A stretch of DNA of 64,000 bases from Idiomarina seosinensis_A (GTDB lineage Bacteria; Pseudomonadota; Gammaproteobacteria; Enterobacterales; Alteromonadaceae). Positions 48,852 to 57,627 of the stretch are shown here, piece by piece (the first letter of the stretch is position 1; each line of letters starts with the position of its first letter). The DNA is taken from assembly GCF_044797955.1 (NCBI RefSeq), contig NZ_CP085211.1, positions 1,798,001 to 1,862,000 of the forward strand, written 5' to 3'. A program made the translations under genes and the position numbers. The notes beneath the pieces are model-generated. The model made no database searches and was not told where the DNA came from. It was given only the letters and a program-made list of their open reading frames with translations.

Positions 48852-49575
48852 GCGGCTTCCTTTTTGCGACAGCTTCATCAAGCTCGGTAATTTTATTCTG
48901 CATCAGATCGCGGCAATGCTTGCTTAAGTCGCGCAGCGTCTCTTTGCGGTAGTTGGCGATATGCACGGGCTGCATAAACTCAATTAATAGCTCACCGTTA
49001 TCCCAGCGGTTAAGCTTTATCTTATCATGCAGGCTCGAAACGCATACCGGGACGATATCAACACCAGCCTGATAGGCTGTGTGAAAAGCGCCATTTTTAA
49101 AGGGTAATAAGCCCCGCCCGCCACTGCGGGTTCCTTCAGGAAACATCCACACTGAAATATCGCGCTTTTTAATCGCTGCAGCGGCCTGGGCGATAGTACC
49201 GTGGGCTTTACCTTTATTATTACGATCAATCAAAATATTACCGGCCAGCCAGTACAGCCAACCGAAGAAGGGAATCCATTTCAGACTTTTCTTGCCCAGA
49301 GTTACCGTATTTGGTGGCAAAGTCGCCGCAAGAGTAAAAATTTCCCAGCTATTCTGGTGGTTACAAATATAAACATAAGGCCCGCCCGCTGGTATATCAG
49401 GGTGCATTTTCACCCGCAATTTCAGCCCCAACAGGCGCGTCACAGAGCCAAAAATTCGCGCCCATAAATAGGCATTATTGCGGTGAAAGGGCCGGATGAG
49501 GCAGAAAATGCAGCCTGTGATGCCCACTAACACAACAAATAAGCCAAGCAATACTAAGCGAACAACAGCTAACAT
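48841..49575 (-). CDS. plsC: 1-acyl-sn-glycerol-3-phosphate acyltransferase
   Basis: Inner-membrane enzyme that acylates lysophosphatidic acid to phosphatidic acid. The 244-residue protein has an N-terminal hydrophobic segment (LAVVRLVLLGLFVVLVGITG) and acyltransferase blocks: block I is NHQNSWE (72-78), so it is H-x4-E rather than the usual H-x4-D, and block III is MFPEGTRSGGRG. The HX4E form occurs in some acyltransferases of this superfamily, so activity is likely. GGAG precedes the ATG, and TATACT lies upstream in the 70-base gap from parC. It overlaps rraB by 11 bases. Confidence 0.9.
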   Translation of the reverse strand: MLAVVRLVLLGLFVVLVGITGCIFCLIRPFHRNNAYLWARIFGSVTRLLGLKLRVKMHPDIPAGGPYVYICNHQNSWEIFTLAATLPPNTVTLGKKSLKWIPFFGWLYWLAGNILIDRNNKGKAHGTIAQAAAAIKKRDISVWMFPEGTRSGGRGLLPFKNGAFHTAYQAGVDIVPVCVSSLHDKIKLNRWDNGELLIEFMQPVHIANYRKETLRDLSKHCRDLMQNKITELDEAVAKRKPHDQ

Positions 49576-49644
49576 CTTATCTCCTATTGAGTTTGTCCGC
49601 TCAGTATAACCACTTTACCGACTTTAAACGTCCGATCAGTATCA

Positions 49645-51906
49645 TTATTCAGCTGCAGACTTAGGCGCTGCAGCCTCCTCGACGTCAATGGCATCCACAC
49701 GTTGCAGCCCCCGCGGCAGTTTATTACCACGCCGGCCCCGCTCACTACGGTAGTGCTCAAGGTCAGCCGGCTTAAGAGTCAGCTTGCGCTTACCCGCCTG
49801 CAGAGTGATCACCGCGCCTTGCGGAACCACCGCTAAAGCTACCACATATTCCTCCCGGGTCTGCGCTCGCAGAGCAGGTATGCTGATTAGCTTATTGCCT
49901 TTACCTTTACTCAGTTGTGGCAGATCGGCTACCGGAAAAACCAGCATTCTGCCTTCATTGGATACCACCACCACACGGTCCGTTTGCGGGTGTTCAACGG
50001 GCACCGGATCGATCACCCGGGCCCCGGTTGGCAAGGTCAAAACGGCCTTGCCATTTTTTTTGCGACTCACTAAATCACTAAACTGACAAAGAAATCCATA
50101 GCCTGCATCAGAAGCCAGTAAATAATGCTGCTGCTCCTTGCCCATCAGCACCTGTTCAACGCTTTCACCGGCGACAATATTAAAACGCCCGGTCAAAGGT
50201 TCTCCCTGGCTCCGAGCCGAAGGCAGCAGATGCGCTTCACAGGAATAACTTCGTCCGGAACTGTCGATAAAGACAACGGGCTGATTGCTTTTACCCTCGG
50301 CAGAGTCTAAATAGTTATCACCCGATTTGTAGTTTAGCTTTTCGCCGTCGATATCGTGTCCTTTGGCACTGCGGACCCAGCCTTTTTGAGACAGTACCAC
50401 AGTCACGGATTCAGCCGGAGTCAGTTCCCGCTCCGTCAGCGCTTTAGCTTCTTTACGCTCAACCAGTGGCGAGCGACGTTCATCGCCGTAGGCCTTTGCA
50501 TCCGCCAGCAGTTCTTTCTTAATCAGGGTCTTAAGGCGACGATCGGAGTTTAATATCTGCTCCAGTTTTTTTCGTTCTTTTTCCAGCTCATCCTGTTCAC
50601 CTTTTAGCTTCATTTCTTCCAGTTTTGCTAAGTGACGCAGCTTAAGCTCAAGGATTGCCTCCGCCTGTTTATCGCTTATGCCAAACCGACTAATGAGTTC
50701 TTGTTTTGGCTTATCTTCATAACGAATAATTTCAATGACCTCGTCGATGTTTAAATAAGCGACCAGTAAACCTTCTAAAATATGTAACCGCGATAAGATT
50801 TTATCCAACCGGAACTGCAGCCGCCGGGTAACGGTCTGCTGCCGGTATTGTAGCCATTCTTGCAAGATCCCCAGCAAAGGCTTAACAGTCGGGCGACCGT
50901 CCAGCCCCAGAATATTCAGATTAACCCGGTACTGCTTTTCCAAGTCAGTAGTGGCAAACAAATGATTCATCAGTTGTTCGATATCAACCCGGTTAGAACG
51001 GGGAATAACCACCAGACGAGTGGGGTTCTCGTGATCAGACTCATCGCGCAAGTCAGCTACCAGAGGGAGTTTTTTCGCCTGCATTTGTGCAGCAATTTGC
51101 TCCAGTATTTTCGCACCCGACGCCTGGTGCGGTAACGCGGTAATTACCACTTCACCGTCTTCAATGGCGTATTTAGCCCGCATTTTTACCGAGCCACGAC
51201 CACTTTGGTAAAGCTTTTTAATATCTTCTGTGGGCGTAATAATTTCTGCATCGGTCGGATAGTCAGGCCCCTGCACATGCTCCAGCAGCTGATCCAAATC
51301 CGCCCCGGGTTTGTCCAGCAGCACGGCGCAGGCGTTAGCCACTTCGCGTACGTTGTGGGGGGGAATATCAGTCGCCATACCTACGGCAATACCCGTCACT
51401 CCGTTAAGCAGAATGTGCGGTAGGCGTGCCGGCAGGACTTTCGGCTCTTTCATCGTGCCATCAAAGTTGGGGATCCAGTCCGATGTTCCCTGCCCGAGTT
51501 CACTTAGCAGAACTTCACTGAACTTTGACAGCTTTGCTTCGGTATAACGCATCGCAGCAAAAGATTTAGGGTCATCAGGAGAGCCCCAGTTGCCCTGACC
51601 ATCCACCAGCGGATAGCGATAAGTAAAGGGCTGCGCCATTAACACCATAGCTTCGTAACAGGCACTGTCGCCATGAGGGTGAAATTTACCCAGCACATCA
51701 CCGACAGTACGTGCCGATTTTTTATATTTTGCTACAGCTGACAAGCCTAATTCAGACATTGCATAAACAATGCGTCGCTGGACCGGTTTTAGGCCATCAC
51801 CGATATGCGGTAAGGCACGATCCATGATCACGTACATCGAGTAGTTTAGGTACGCCTCTTCGGTAAAACGACTCAGGGGTGTCTGTTCACTGACTTCGGT
51901 CGACAT
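49645..51906 (-). CDS. parC: DNA topoisomerase IV subunit A
   Basis: Breakage-reunion subunit of topoisomerase IV, which decatenates chromosomes. The 753-residue protein begins MSTEVSEQTPLSRFTEEAYL. The catalytic Tyr is Tyr121 in FAAMRYTEAK, and the quinolone-resistance region has Ser81 and Glu85 (HPHGDSACYEA), the wild-type residues. The C-terminal beta-pinwheel domain and the terminal GRRGNKLPRGLQRVDAI match E. coli ParC. I prefer the start at 51906, with GGAGAG upstream; two codons earlier is a GTG. It begins 12 bases after the parE stop. Confidence 0.97.
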   Translation of the reverse strand: MSTEVSEQTPLSRFTEEAYLNYSMYVIMDRALPHIGDGLKPVQRRIVYAMSELGLSAVAKYKKSARTVGDVLGKFHPHGDSACYEAMVLMAQPFTYRYPLVDGQGNWGSPDDPKSFAAMRYTEAKLSKFSEVLLSELGQGTSDWIPNFDGTMKEPKVLPARLPHILLNGVTGIAVGMATDIPPHNVREVANACAVLLDKPGADLDQLLEHVQGPDYPTDAEIITPTEDIKKLYQSGRGSVKMRAKYAIEDGEVVITALPHQASGAKILEQIAAQMQAKKLPLVADLRDESDHENPTRLVVIPRSNRVDIEQLMNHLFATTDLEKQYRVNLNILGLDGRPTVKPLLGILQEWLQYRQQTVTRRLQFRLDKILSRLHILEGLLVAYLNIDEVIEIIRYEDKPKQELISRFGISDKQAEAILELKLRHLAKLEEMKLKGEQDELEKERKKLEQILNSDRRLKTLIKKELLADAKAYGDERRSPLVERKEAKALTERELTPAESVTVVLSQKGWVRSAKGHDIDGEKLNYKSGDNYLDSAEGKSNQPVVFIDSSGRSYSCEAHLLPSARSQGEPLTGRFNIVAGESVEQVLMGKEQQHYLLASDAGYGFLCQFSDLVSRKKNGKAVLTLPTGARVIDPVPVEHPQTDRVVVVSNEGRMLVFPVADLPQLSKGKGNKLISIPALRAQTREEYVVALAVVPQGAVITLQAGKRKLTLKPADLEHYRSERGRRGNKLPRGLQRVDAIDVEEAAAPKSAAE

Positions 51907-51918
51907 CGGCACTCTCCG

Positions 51919-53811
51919 TTATAGCTCAGCCAAATCGGCCATATTGCCCTTGCTCTCTAGCCAGGTGCGACGGTCAGACGCACGTTTCTTAGCCAGCAGC
52001 ATATCCATTAATTCTTCCATTTGTTCCGCATCATCAACGGTTAGCTGCACTAACCGACGGGTATTGGGGTCCATCGTAGTTTCACGCAGTGTTAGCGGGT
52101 TCATTTCGCCCAAGCCTTTGAAGCGCTGCACATTAACTTTTCCTTTTCGTTTTTCCGCGGTAATGCGATCCAGAACGCCGCGTTTTTCGTCTTCATCGAG
52201 TGCATAAAACACATCTTTACCAACGTCAATACGGTACAACGGCGGCATTGCGACAAAAATATGGCCGTTTTCCACCAGCGGGCGGAAGTGTTTCACAAAC
52301 AGAGCACACAATAAGGTCGCAATGTGCAGTCCATCAGAATCGGCGTCAGCTAAAATACAAATTTTATGGTAGCGCAATTTGTCCAGATCGATTGAGTTAG
52401 GGTCAACTCCCACAGCAACTGAAATGTCATGAATTTCCTGTGATGCCAGTATTTGATCCGGTTCTACTTCCCAGGTATTCAATATTTTACCGCGCAACGG
52501 CATAACCGCCTGAAAATCCCGATCCCGGGCTTGTTTAGCCGAGCCTCCGGCCGAGTCGCCTTCGACTAAAAACAACTCGCTGCGGTTGGGCTCCTGGCTG
52601 GTGCAATCAGTCAACTTACCGGGCAAGGCCGGGCCTGACGTGACTTTTTTACGAACCACCTTTTTACTGGCGCGCAGCCGCCTTTGTGCGCTCGATATAC
52701 AAACATCCGCCAAAGCTTCGGCTTGTTCGGTATGTTCATTTAGCCACAGGCTGAAGGCATCTTTTACCACCCCGGAAACAAAACTCGCTGACTGTCGGGA
52801 AGAAAGCCGCTCTTTTGTTTGTCCCGCGAATTGCGGGTCCTGCATTTTTGTTGACAGGATATAGCTGCAGCGCTCCCAAACGTCCTCGGGTGTTAGCTTA
52901 ACCCCGCGCGGTAACAGGTTACGAAACTCACAGAACTCCCGCATCGCCTCAAGCAGCCCCTGTCGCAAACCATTAACATGAGTTCCGCCTAGCGCAGTAG
53001 GTATTAAATTCACATAACTTTCGCTGATCCCGTCACCACCCTCCGGTAACCAGGTAACGGCCCACTCGACCGCCTCGGTCTGCCCCGCAAAGCGACCGTT
53101 AAACGGCTCTTCCGGCAAGGTTGGCAAATGCTTAACCGCTTCGACCAGGTAGTCGGTGACGCCATCCTGGTAATACCAGCTGTCTTCAGTTTCGTCGATA
53201 TGGTTTTTGAAGGTTATCGTCAGGCCAGGACATAACACAGCTTTAGCTCGCAGCAAATGCCGGAAACGGGTAACCGAGAACTTACCACTATCAAAGTACT
53301 GCGGGTCCGGCCAGAAATGGACCCGGGTTCCGGTATTGCGTTTTCCACATTTGCCGGTAACTGTCAGCTCACTCACTTTATCGCCATGCTCATAGGCCAT
53401 TTCATAAATCTGGCCGTCGCGTTTTATGGTCAGCTCCACTCGCTTAGAAAGCGCGTTCACGACTGAAATGCCGACCCCATGTAAACCGCCCGAGAACTGA
53501 TAACTTTTATTCGAAAATTTACCACCGGCATGCAGTTTACTCATAATCAGCTCGACCCCGGGGACTTGCTCTTCCGGGTGGATATCTACCGGCATGCCAC
53601 GCCCATCATCAAAGACTTCCAGCGACTGGTCTTTGTGCAATATCACCGTTATCGTCTGGGCGTGACCGGCTAAAGCCTCGTCAACACTGTTGTCAATGAC
53701 CTCCTGCCCTAAGTGGTTAGGACGGCTGGTGTCGGTATACATACCTGGCCGGCGTTGCACCGGCTCAAGCCCGTTAAGCACCTCTATTGAATCGGATTTG
53801 TAATCTGTCAT
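51919..53811 (-). CDS. parE: DNA topoisomerase IV subunit B
   Basis: ATPase subunit of topoisomerase IV, GHKL type. The 630-residue protein begins MTDYKSDSIEVLNGLEPVQR. The ATP-binding motifs NSVDEALAGHA and GGLHGVGISVVNALS, and the TOPRIM domain (FLVEGDSAGGSA, DADSDGLHIATL) are intact. It lies upstream of parC in a parE-parC unit. The E. coli order has yqiA, cpdA and yqiB-type genes upstream; here only yqiB remains (53888-54346). Confidence 0.97.
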   Translation of the reverse strand: MTDYKSDSIEVLNGLEPVQRRPGMYTDTSRPNHLGQEVIDNSVDEALAGHAQTITVILHKDQSLEVFDDGRGMPVDIHPEEQVPGVELIMSKLHAGGKFSNKSYQFSGGLHGVGISVVNALSKRVELTIKRDGQIYEMAYEHGDKVSELTVTGKCGKRNTGTRVHFWPDPQYFDSGKFSVTRFRHLLRAKAVLCPGLTITFKNHIDETEDSWYYQDGVTDYLVEAVKHLPTLPEEPFNGRFAGQTEAVEWAVTWLPEGGDGISESYVNLIPTALGGTHVNGLRQGLLEAMREFCEFRNLLPRGVKLTPEDVWERCSYILSTKMQDPQFAGQTKERLSSRQSASFVSGVVKDAFSLWLNEHTEQAEALADVCISSAQRRLRASKKVVRKKVTSGPALPGKLTDCTSQEPNRSELFLVEGDSAGGSAKQARDRDFQAVMPLRGKILNTWEVEPDQILASQEIHDISVAVGVDPNSIDLDKLRYHKICILADADSDGLHIATLLCALFVKHFRPLVENGHIFVAMPPLYRIDVGKDVFYALDEDEKRGVLDRITAEKRKGKVNVQRFKGLGEMNPLTLRETTMDPNTRRLVQLTVDDAEQMEELMDMLLAKKRASDRRTWLESKGNMADLAEL

Positions 53812-53887
53812 GAGTTTTAGTTTTTATCCTCTGGCGCTGATTTTATCGACCCGAAAAGAACGTTATCAATGTACCGTCTGGCGGCAC

Positions 53888-54346
53888 TTATTTGAAGCCG
53901 TGCGGTACAAATTTATGCGTACCCAGGCTCTGCCACTGGCCGCGCTGGCGACAGAGGGAAAGCCAATCTGCCAAGAACTGATTCACCTGATGTTTTTCAT
54001 CGCGGTGGCGCATATCGGGATTCGGTTGTCGATAATGAACTGCCAGCCGCTTTACGCCCTGACTGGCCAACACTTCTGCCATTCGCACATCGTGGTAAAG
54101 CCGCACTTCAAGTTTTGTTTTTAAGTACTCACTCGACCAATGGCCGGGTAACTGTACTATCTCAATATCTGTCGTGTAACGAGCTTGCTGGGTTACGGTC
54201 AGGGCAAAATCCAGCTCTTCGCCGATACTGATGCGCACGGTTTCGCTGCTATCATCCGGCAATAGATTAACCAAGCCGGCGTAATTGCGTTCATTTAACT
54301 GATGTAAAGCGGCCACATCGACCACGTACTGACTTTGACTCGCCAC
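53888..54346 (-). CDS. yqiB: DUF1249 family protein YqiB
   Basis: A 152-residue protein resembling E. coli YqiB (DUF1249), of unknown function. The visible family features are EVRLYHDVRMAEVLA and NPDMRHRDEKHQVNQFLADW. It appears to be cytoplasmic (no signal peptide). The start is GTG at 54346 with AGGTCAG upstream. The operon context is the same as in E. coli (nudF-yqiB-cpdA-yqiA-parE), but cpdA and yqiA are absent here. It lies 25 bases after nudF. Confidence 0.88.
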   Translation of the reverse strand: MASQSQYVVDVAALHQLNERNYAGLVNLLPDDSSETVRISIGEELDFALTVTQQARYTTDIEIVQLPGHWSSEYLKTKLEVRLYHDVRMAEVLASQGVKRLAVHYRQPNPDMRHRDEKHQVNQFLADWLSLCRQRGQWQSLGTHKFVPHGFK

Positions 54347-54371
54347 TCTGACCTACCTGACTTATTAAAAA

Positions 54372-54977
54372 TTATGATTTGAATAATTGCTGCTGGTTAA
54401 GCTGCATCCATTGTAACCCAATCACGCTGGCGGCATTGTTAAAATATCCCTTTTCCAGCATTCGTACCGCTTCGGTAAAAGAAATTCGACTCACACGGAT
54501 ATCTTCATGTTCTTCCGCAAGCCCACCAAATTCCGCCGCACCCGCTGCATCCACTTTGGCAATATAAATACTCAGCCGTTCATTAGTGCCGCCCGGACTG
54601 GAATAGTAACTCATCGCTTTTTGCAGTTGCGTTGCCTGCAACCCCGCCTCTTCCATTAACTCCCGCTCAGCTACCTGTTCCGCTGATTCGTCGGCATCAA
54701 ACATGCCGGCCACAAACTCAAAAAGCCAGGGCCCCTGCTCATTATTCATGGCACCGACCCGAAATTGCTCAAGCACCACTAATTCGTCGCGCTCCGGGTC
54801 GTAGGGTATGACCATTACCGCATCACCCCGGTCCATCAGCTCACGGTCCATCATAGCACTCCACTCGCCATTAAATAGGCGATGTTGAAGCGTGTAACGA
54901 TAAACAGACAAAAAACCCTCATAAAGTGCAGTCTTCCGGGCAATCCGGACATCTTCCCGATTAAATTTTGGTTTCAC
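54372..54977 (-). CDS. nudF: ADP-ribose pyrophosphatase NudF
   Basis: Nudix hydrolase that splits ADP-ribose into AMP and ribose-5-phosphate. The 201-residue protein has the Nudix box G-x5-E-x7-REL-MEEAGL at about 91-113. I choose the GTG at 54977 because AAGGA lies 6 bases before it and the resulting MKPKFNREDVRIARKTALYE starts like the family; an extension to 55013 has no good ribosome site. It is divergent from tolC, as in E. coli. Confidence 0.9.
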   Translation of the reverse strand: MKPKFNREDVRIARKTALYEGFLSVYRYTLQHRLFNGEWSAMMDRELMDRGDAVMVIPYDPERDELVVLEQFRVGAMNNEQGPWLFEFVAGMFDADESAEQVAERELMEEAGLQATQLQKAMSYYSSPGGTNERLSIYIAKVDAAGAAEFGGLAEEHEDIRVSRISFTEAVRMLEKGYFNNAASVIGLQWMQLNQQQLFKS

Positions 54978-55050
54978 GATTTTCCTTACTGTCTTATTTG
55001 TTGGCCAACTCACCGCATAACATACATTCTGTTACACTTAGGCGTGACCT

Positions 55051-55063
55051 GAAACTAAGTTTC
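55051..55063. repeat. Inverted repeat GAAACT-A-AGTTTC in the nudF-tolC divergent region
   Basis: Six-base-pair perfect dyad with one central base in the 221-base intergenic region, near the probable nudF promoter. It could be an operator; alternatively a chance palindrome. The rest of the gap holds promoter-like sequences but nothing else recognised. Confidence 0.3.
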
Positions 55064-55198
55064 GCTTAAAGTTAAACTGATAACAGAGTAAACTGGCAAT
55101 CATTCAGCTTTGTACGTAAATTACTTAGCCATTGATGACACATTTCAATTACCCCTTGCATCGATTGGTAAAACTTAAGCTATGGGACGTTTTAAACA

Positions 55199-56587
55199 AT
55201 GAAAAAGCATATACTGTCCGCAACTGTTGGTTTGGCGCTTTCCGCAGTTACTGTTACGGCAAGCGCAGACGATTTGGCTCAAATTTATCAACTCGCCGTT
55301 GACAACGATCCCGCTTTATTACGGGCTGCTGCCGAACGAGATGCGGCACAACAACAAATTGATATTGCCAAGTCGGCATTTTGGCCACAGATATCGGCCG
55401 AACTCGGTTACTCTGAATCTGAATCCGAGTCGCAAAGTTATTTTGAAACCCAGCAAGCTTACATCACTCTGGACTCAGAGCGGACGGGCTGGAACGCCGG
55501 GATTAACCTCAATCAAAGCATTTTTGACTGGAGTACCTGGAAAAACGCCGCCATCGCTGAAAAGCAAGCTTACAATGCAGAGGTCGCCTATCGCAACTCG
55601 GCACAAAGCCTGATGCTGCGGGTCGTTAATGCTTATTTTGGCGCGTTACAGGCTCAGGATGACCTTGCCTTCGCTGAAGCGGAAAAGCGAGCAATTGAGC
55701 GACAACTGGAGCAGACCAAACAACGCTTCTCAGTGGGTCTGACAGCAATAACCGACGTTCATGAGGCCCAGGCGCAGTTTGACAGCGCGGTAGCGGCTGA
55801 AATCCAGGCCAGTAACGCGGTTAATATTGCTTTTGAAAATATTCGTGAAATAACCGGACGTTACCCAAACACTCTGGCCGGCTTACAAACTGATAATTTT
55901 GACCCCTCAGCTCCCCAGCCCGTCAATATTCAGGAATGGGTTAAAAAAGCTGAAAACGGTAACTTAAGCTTAATGCAAAGCATGGTCGCGGTTGATATCG
56001 CAGAGCAGCAAATTAAGTTACAGCAAACCGGCCATTACCCAACCGTCTCGTTAACTGCTCGTTATTCGACAACCGACACTGAAACTGAAACCACCGGTCA
56101 GGGCTTCAATAACACTTCGAACCCGCCGCGACTGGACAGCCAGTCAATTGGCCTAAACGTCAGTGTGCCCATTTTTACCGGGTTCCGCACCACAGCACAA
56201 ACTGCCCAGGCTCGGGACAACTACATCGCAACCAGCCAGACCATGGTAGAAACTCAACGAACCGTTGAGCGAGAAGTGCGTAATGCGTTTTATGACGTTA
56301 ACGCCTCGCTGTCCAGTATTAACGCCTTTCAACAAGCGGTAACTTCCGCTGAGAGTGCCTTAAAAGCCACTGAAGCAGGCTTCGAGGTCGGTACTCGTAC
56401 CATTGTCGACGTTCTGAACAGCACTCGTAATTTGTTTAACGCCCGCCGCAATCTGGCTGAAGCTCGCTATGGGTACATTCGTCAAAGACTGGCTCTGGAA
56501 CAAAGTATTGGTGAATTAACGCCTCAAGATTTGCAGGATATTAATGCCAGCTTGTCAGAACAAGCTGACGGCACCGCCGCTGAATAG
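55199..56587 (+). CDS. tolC: Outer-membrane efflux channel TolC
   Basis: Trimeric exit duct for multidrug efflux and type I secretion. The 462-residue precursor has a signal peptide (MKKHILSATVGLALSAVTVTASA, cleaved before DD) and two homologous halves. The first carries the RFSVGLTAITDVHEAQAQFD signature and the second its counterpart GFEVGTRTIVDVLNSTRNLF. The C-terminus is shorter than in E. coli TolC (493 aa). The gene lies divergently next to nudF, as in E. coli, and is followed by a strong terminator. Confidence 0.95.
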   Translation: MKKHILSATVGLALSAVTVTASADDLAQIYQLAVDNDPALLRAAAERDAAQQQIDIAKSAFWPQISAELGYSESESESQSYFETQQAYITLDSERTGWNAGINLNQSIFDWSTWKNAAIAEKQAYNAEVAYRNSAQSLMLRVVNAYFGALQAQDDLAFAEAEKRAIERQLEQTKQRFSVGLTAITDVHEAQAQFDSAVAAEIQASNAVNIAFENIREITGRYPNTLAGLQTDNFDPSAPQPVNIQEWVKKAENGNLSLMQSMVAVDIAEQQIKLQQTGHYPTVSLTARYSTTDTETETTGQGFNNTSNPPRLDSQSIGLNVSVPIFTGFRTTAQTAQARDNYIATSQTMVETQRTVEREVRNAFYDVNASLSSINAFQQAVTSAESALKATEAGFEVGTRTIVDVLNSTRNLFNARRNLAEARYGYIRQRLALEQSIGELTPQDLQDINASLSEQADGTAAE

Positions 56588-56604
56588 AAGGTTCGGCTTC
56601 ACAG

Positions 56605-56649
56605 CTGGCGGCCATCGTGACAGGTCGGTTCACGATGGCCGTCAGTTTT
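56605..56649 (+). terminator. Terminator after tolC
   Basis: Sixteen-base-pair inverted repeat (CTGGCGGCCATCGTGA with TCACGATGGCCGTCAG, one G-T pair), 9-base loop, followed by TTTT. It ends the tolC transcript before lpxL. Confidence 0.85.
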
Positions 56650-56689
56650 ATGCTAATATCAGGCAAATTTTTTGCCCAGACTGCTCACA

Positions 56690-57616
56690 GTGATCGAACA
56701 ACCCAAATTTAAACTTTACTTTCTGCACCCAAAGTTCTGGCTCACCTGGCTGGGCGTTTTAATCCTTTATTTAATTTCCTGGCTGCCCTATCGCTTACAA
56801 CTGACACTGGGAAAGGGCTTAGGCCGGTTATTTAAGCGCGCCATGCCGCGCCGGGTCAATATTGCGCGGCGTAATTTAGAACTGTGTTTTCCCGATAAGT
56901 CCGGCCCGGAAATAGAGCAGTTAGTGACTAAAAATCTGGAAAATACCGGTATTGCCTATTTTGAAATAGGTATCGCATGGTGGTGGCCGAGCTGGCGTAT
57001 TAAGCGCAAAATGCATGTCCATGGGGTAGAAAACCTGGAACAGGCACAAGCAGATGGCAAAGGCGTTTTAATGCTGTTATTTCATTTTCTGAGCCTGGAA
57101 GTCCATGCCCGGTTACACGGTTTTGTTAAACCAGCAGTGGGTTTATACCGTCCTCATAACAATGCGGTTATGGAATACCTGCAAACCCGCGGGCGCGGTC
57201 GCTCAAATAAATACATGATCCAACGGCGCGATGTTAAAGCCATGCTTAACGCGCTAGCCGCCGGAGAAATTGCCGGCTACCTGCCGGACCAGGATTATGG
57301 CCGCCGCCGCGTTGAATTTGTACCGTTTTTTAGTGTTCCCGATGCATCAACAACTACTGGCACAACACTTTTTGCTAAACACCCTAATTGTAACGTTCTG
57401 GTGAGCCGCTGTATTAGGCGCGATGACGGCAGCGGCTATGATTTGTACTACGAACCCGCCTTGCAGGGTTTCCCCAGCGGCGATAATAAAATTGACGCTG
57501 AACGGGTCAACCGCCTGGTGGAAGCGGCAATCAAACAAGCACCTGATCAGTACCTGTGGGTGCACCGCCGGTTCAAAACCCGACCTCTTGAGGACATGCC
57601 AAGCTATTACGATTAG
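56690..57616 (+). CDS. lpxL: Lipid A lauroyl acyltransferase, LpxL/HtrB family
   Basis: Late acyltransferase of lipid A synthesis at the inner membrane, adding a secondary acyl chain to Kdo2-lipid IVA. The 308-residue protein has a membrane anchor (WLTWLGVLILYLISWLPY), the H-x4-E catalytic motif His132-FLSL-Glu137 (E. coli LpxL also uses H132-E137), and PDQDYGRRRVEF. The start is uncertain: the GTG at 56690 yields MIEQPKFKLYFLHPKFW, which lines up with E. coli MTNLPKFS, while a TTG at 56672 would add six residues. Acyl-chain specificity cannot be read from the sequence. It is convergent with glnE. Confidence 0.9.
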   Translation: MIEQPKFKLYFLHPKFWLTWLGVLILYLISWLPYRLQLTLGKGLGRLFKRAMPRRVNIARRNLELCFPDKSGPEIEQLVTKNLENTGIAYFEIGIAWWWPSWRIKRKMHVHGVENLEQAQADGKGVLMLLFHFLSLEVHARLHGFVKPAVGLYRPHNNAVMEYLQTRGRGRSNKYMIQRRDVKAMLNALAAGEIAGYLPDQDYGRRRVEFVPFFSVPDASTTTGTTLFAKHPNCNVLVSRCIRRDDGSGYDLYYEPALQGFPSGDNKIDAERVNRLVEAAIKQAPDQYLWVHRRFKTRPLEDMPSYYD

Positions 57617-57627
57617 TTCTGGTGAGG

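Noticed and set aside
49576..49644. Terminator between parC and plsC
   Set aside because: No stem-loop with a T-run was seen, so no separate terminator is called; plsC could be read from the parC transcript or from a weak TATACT box.
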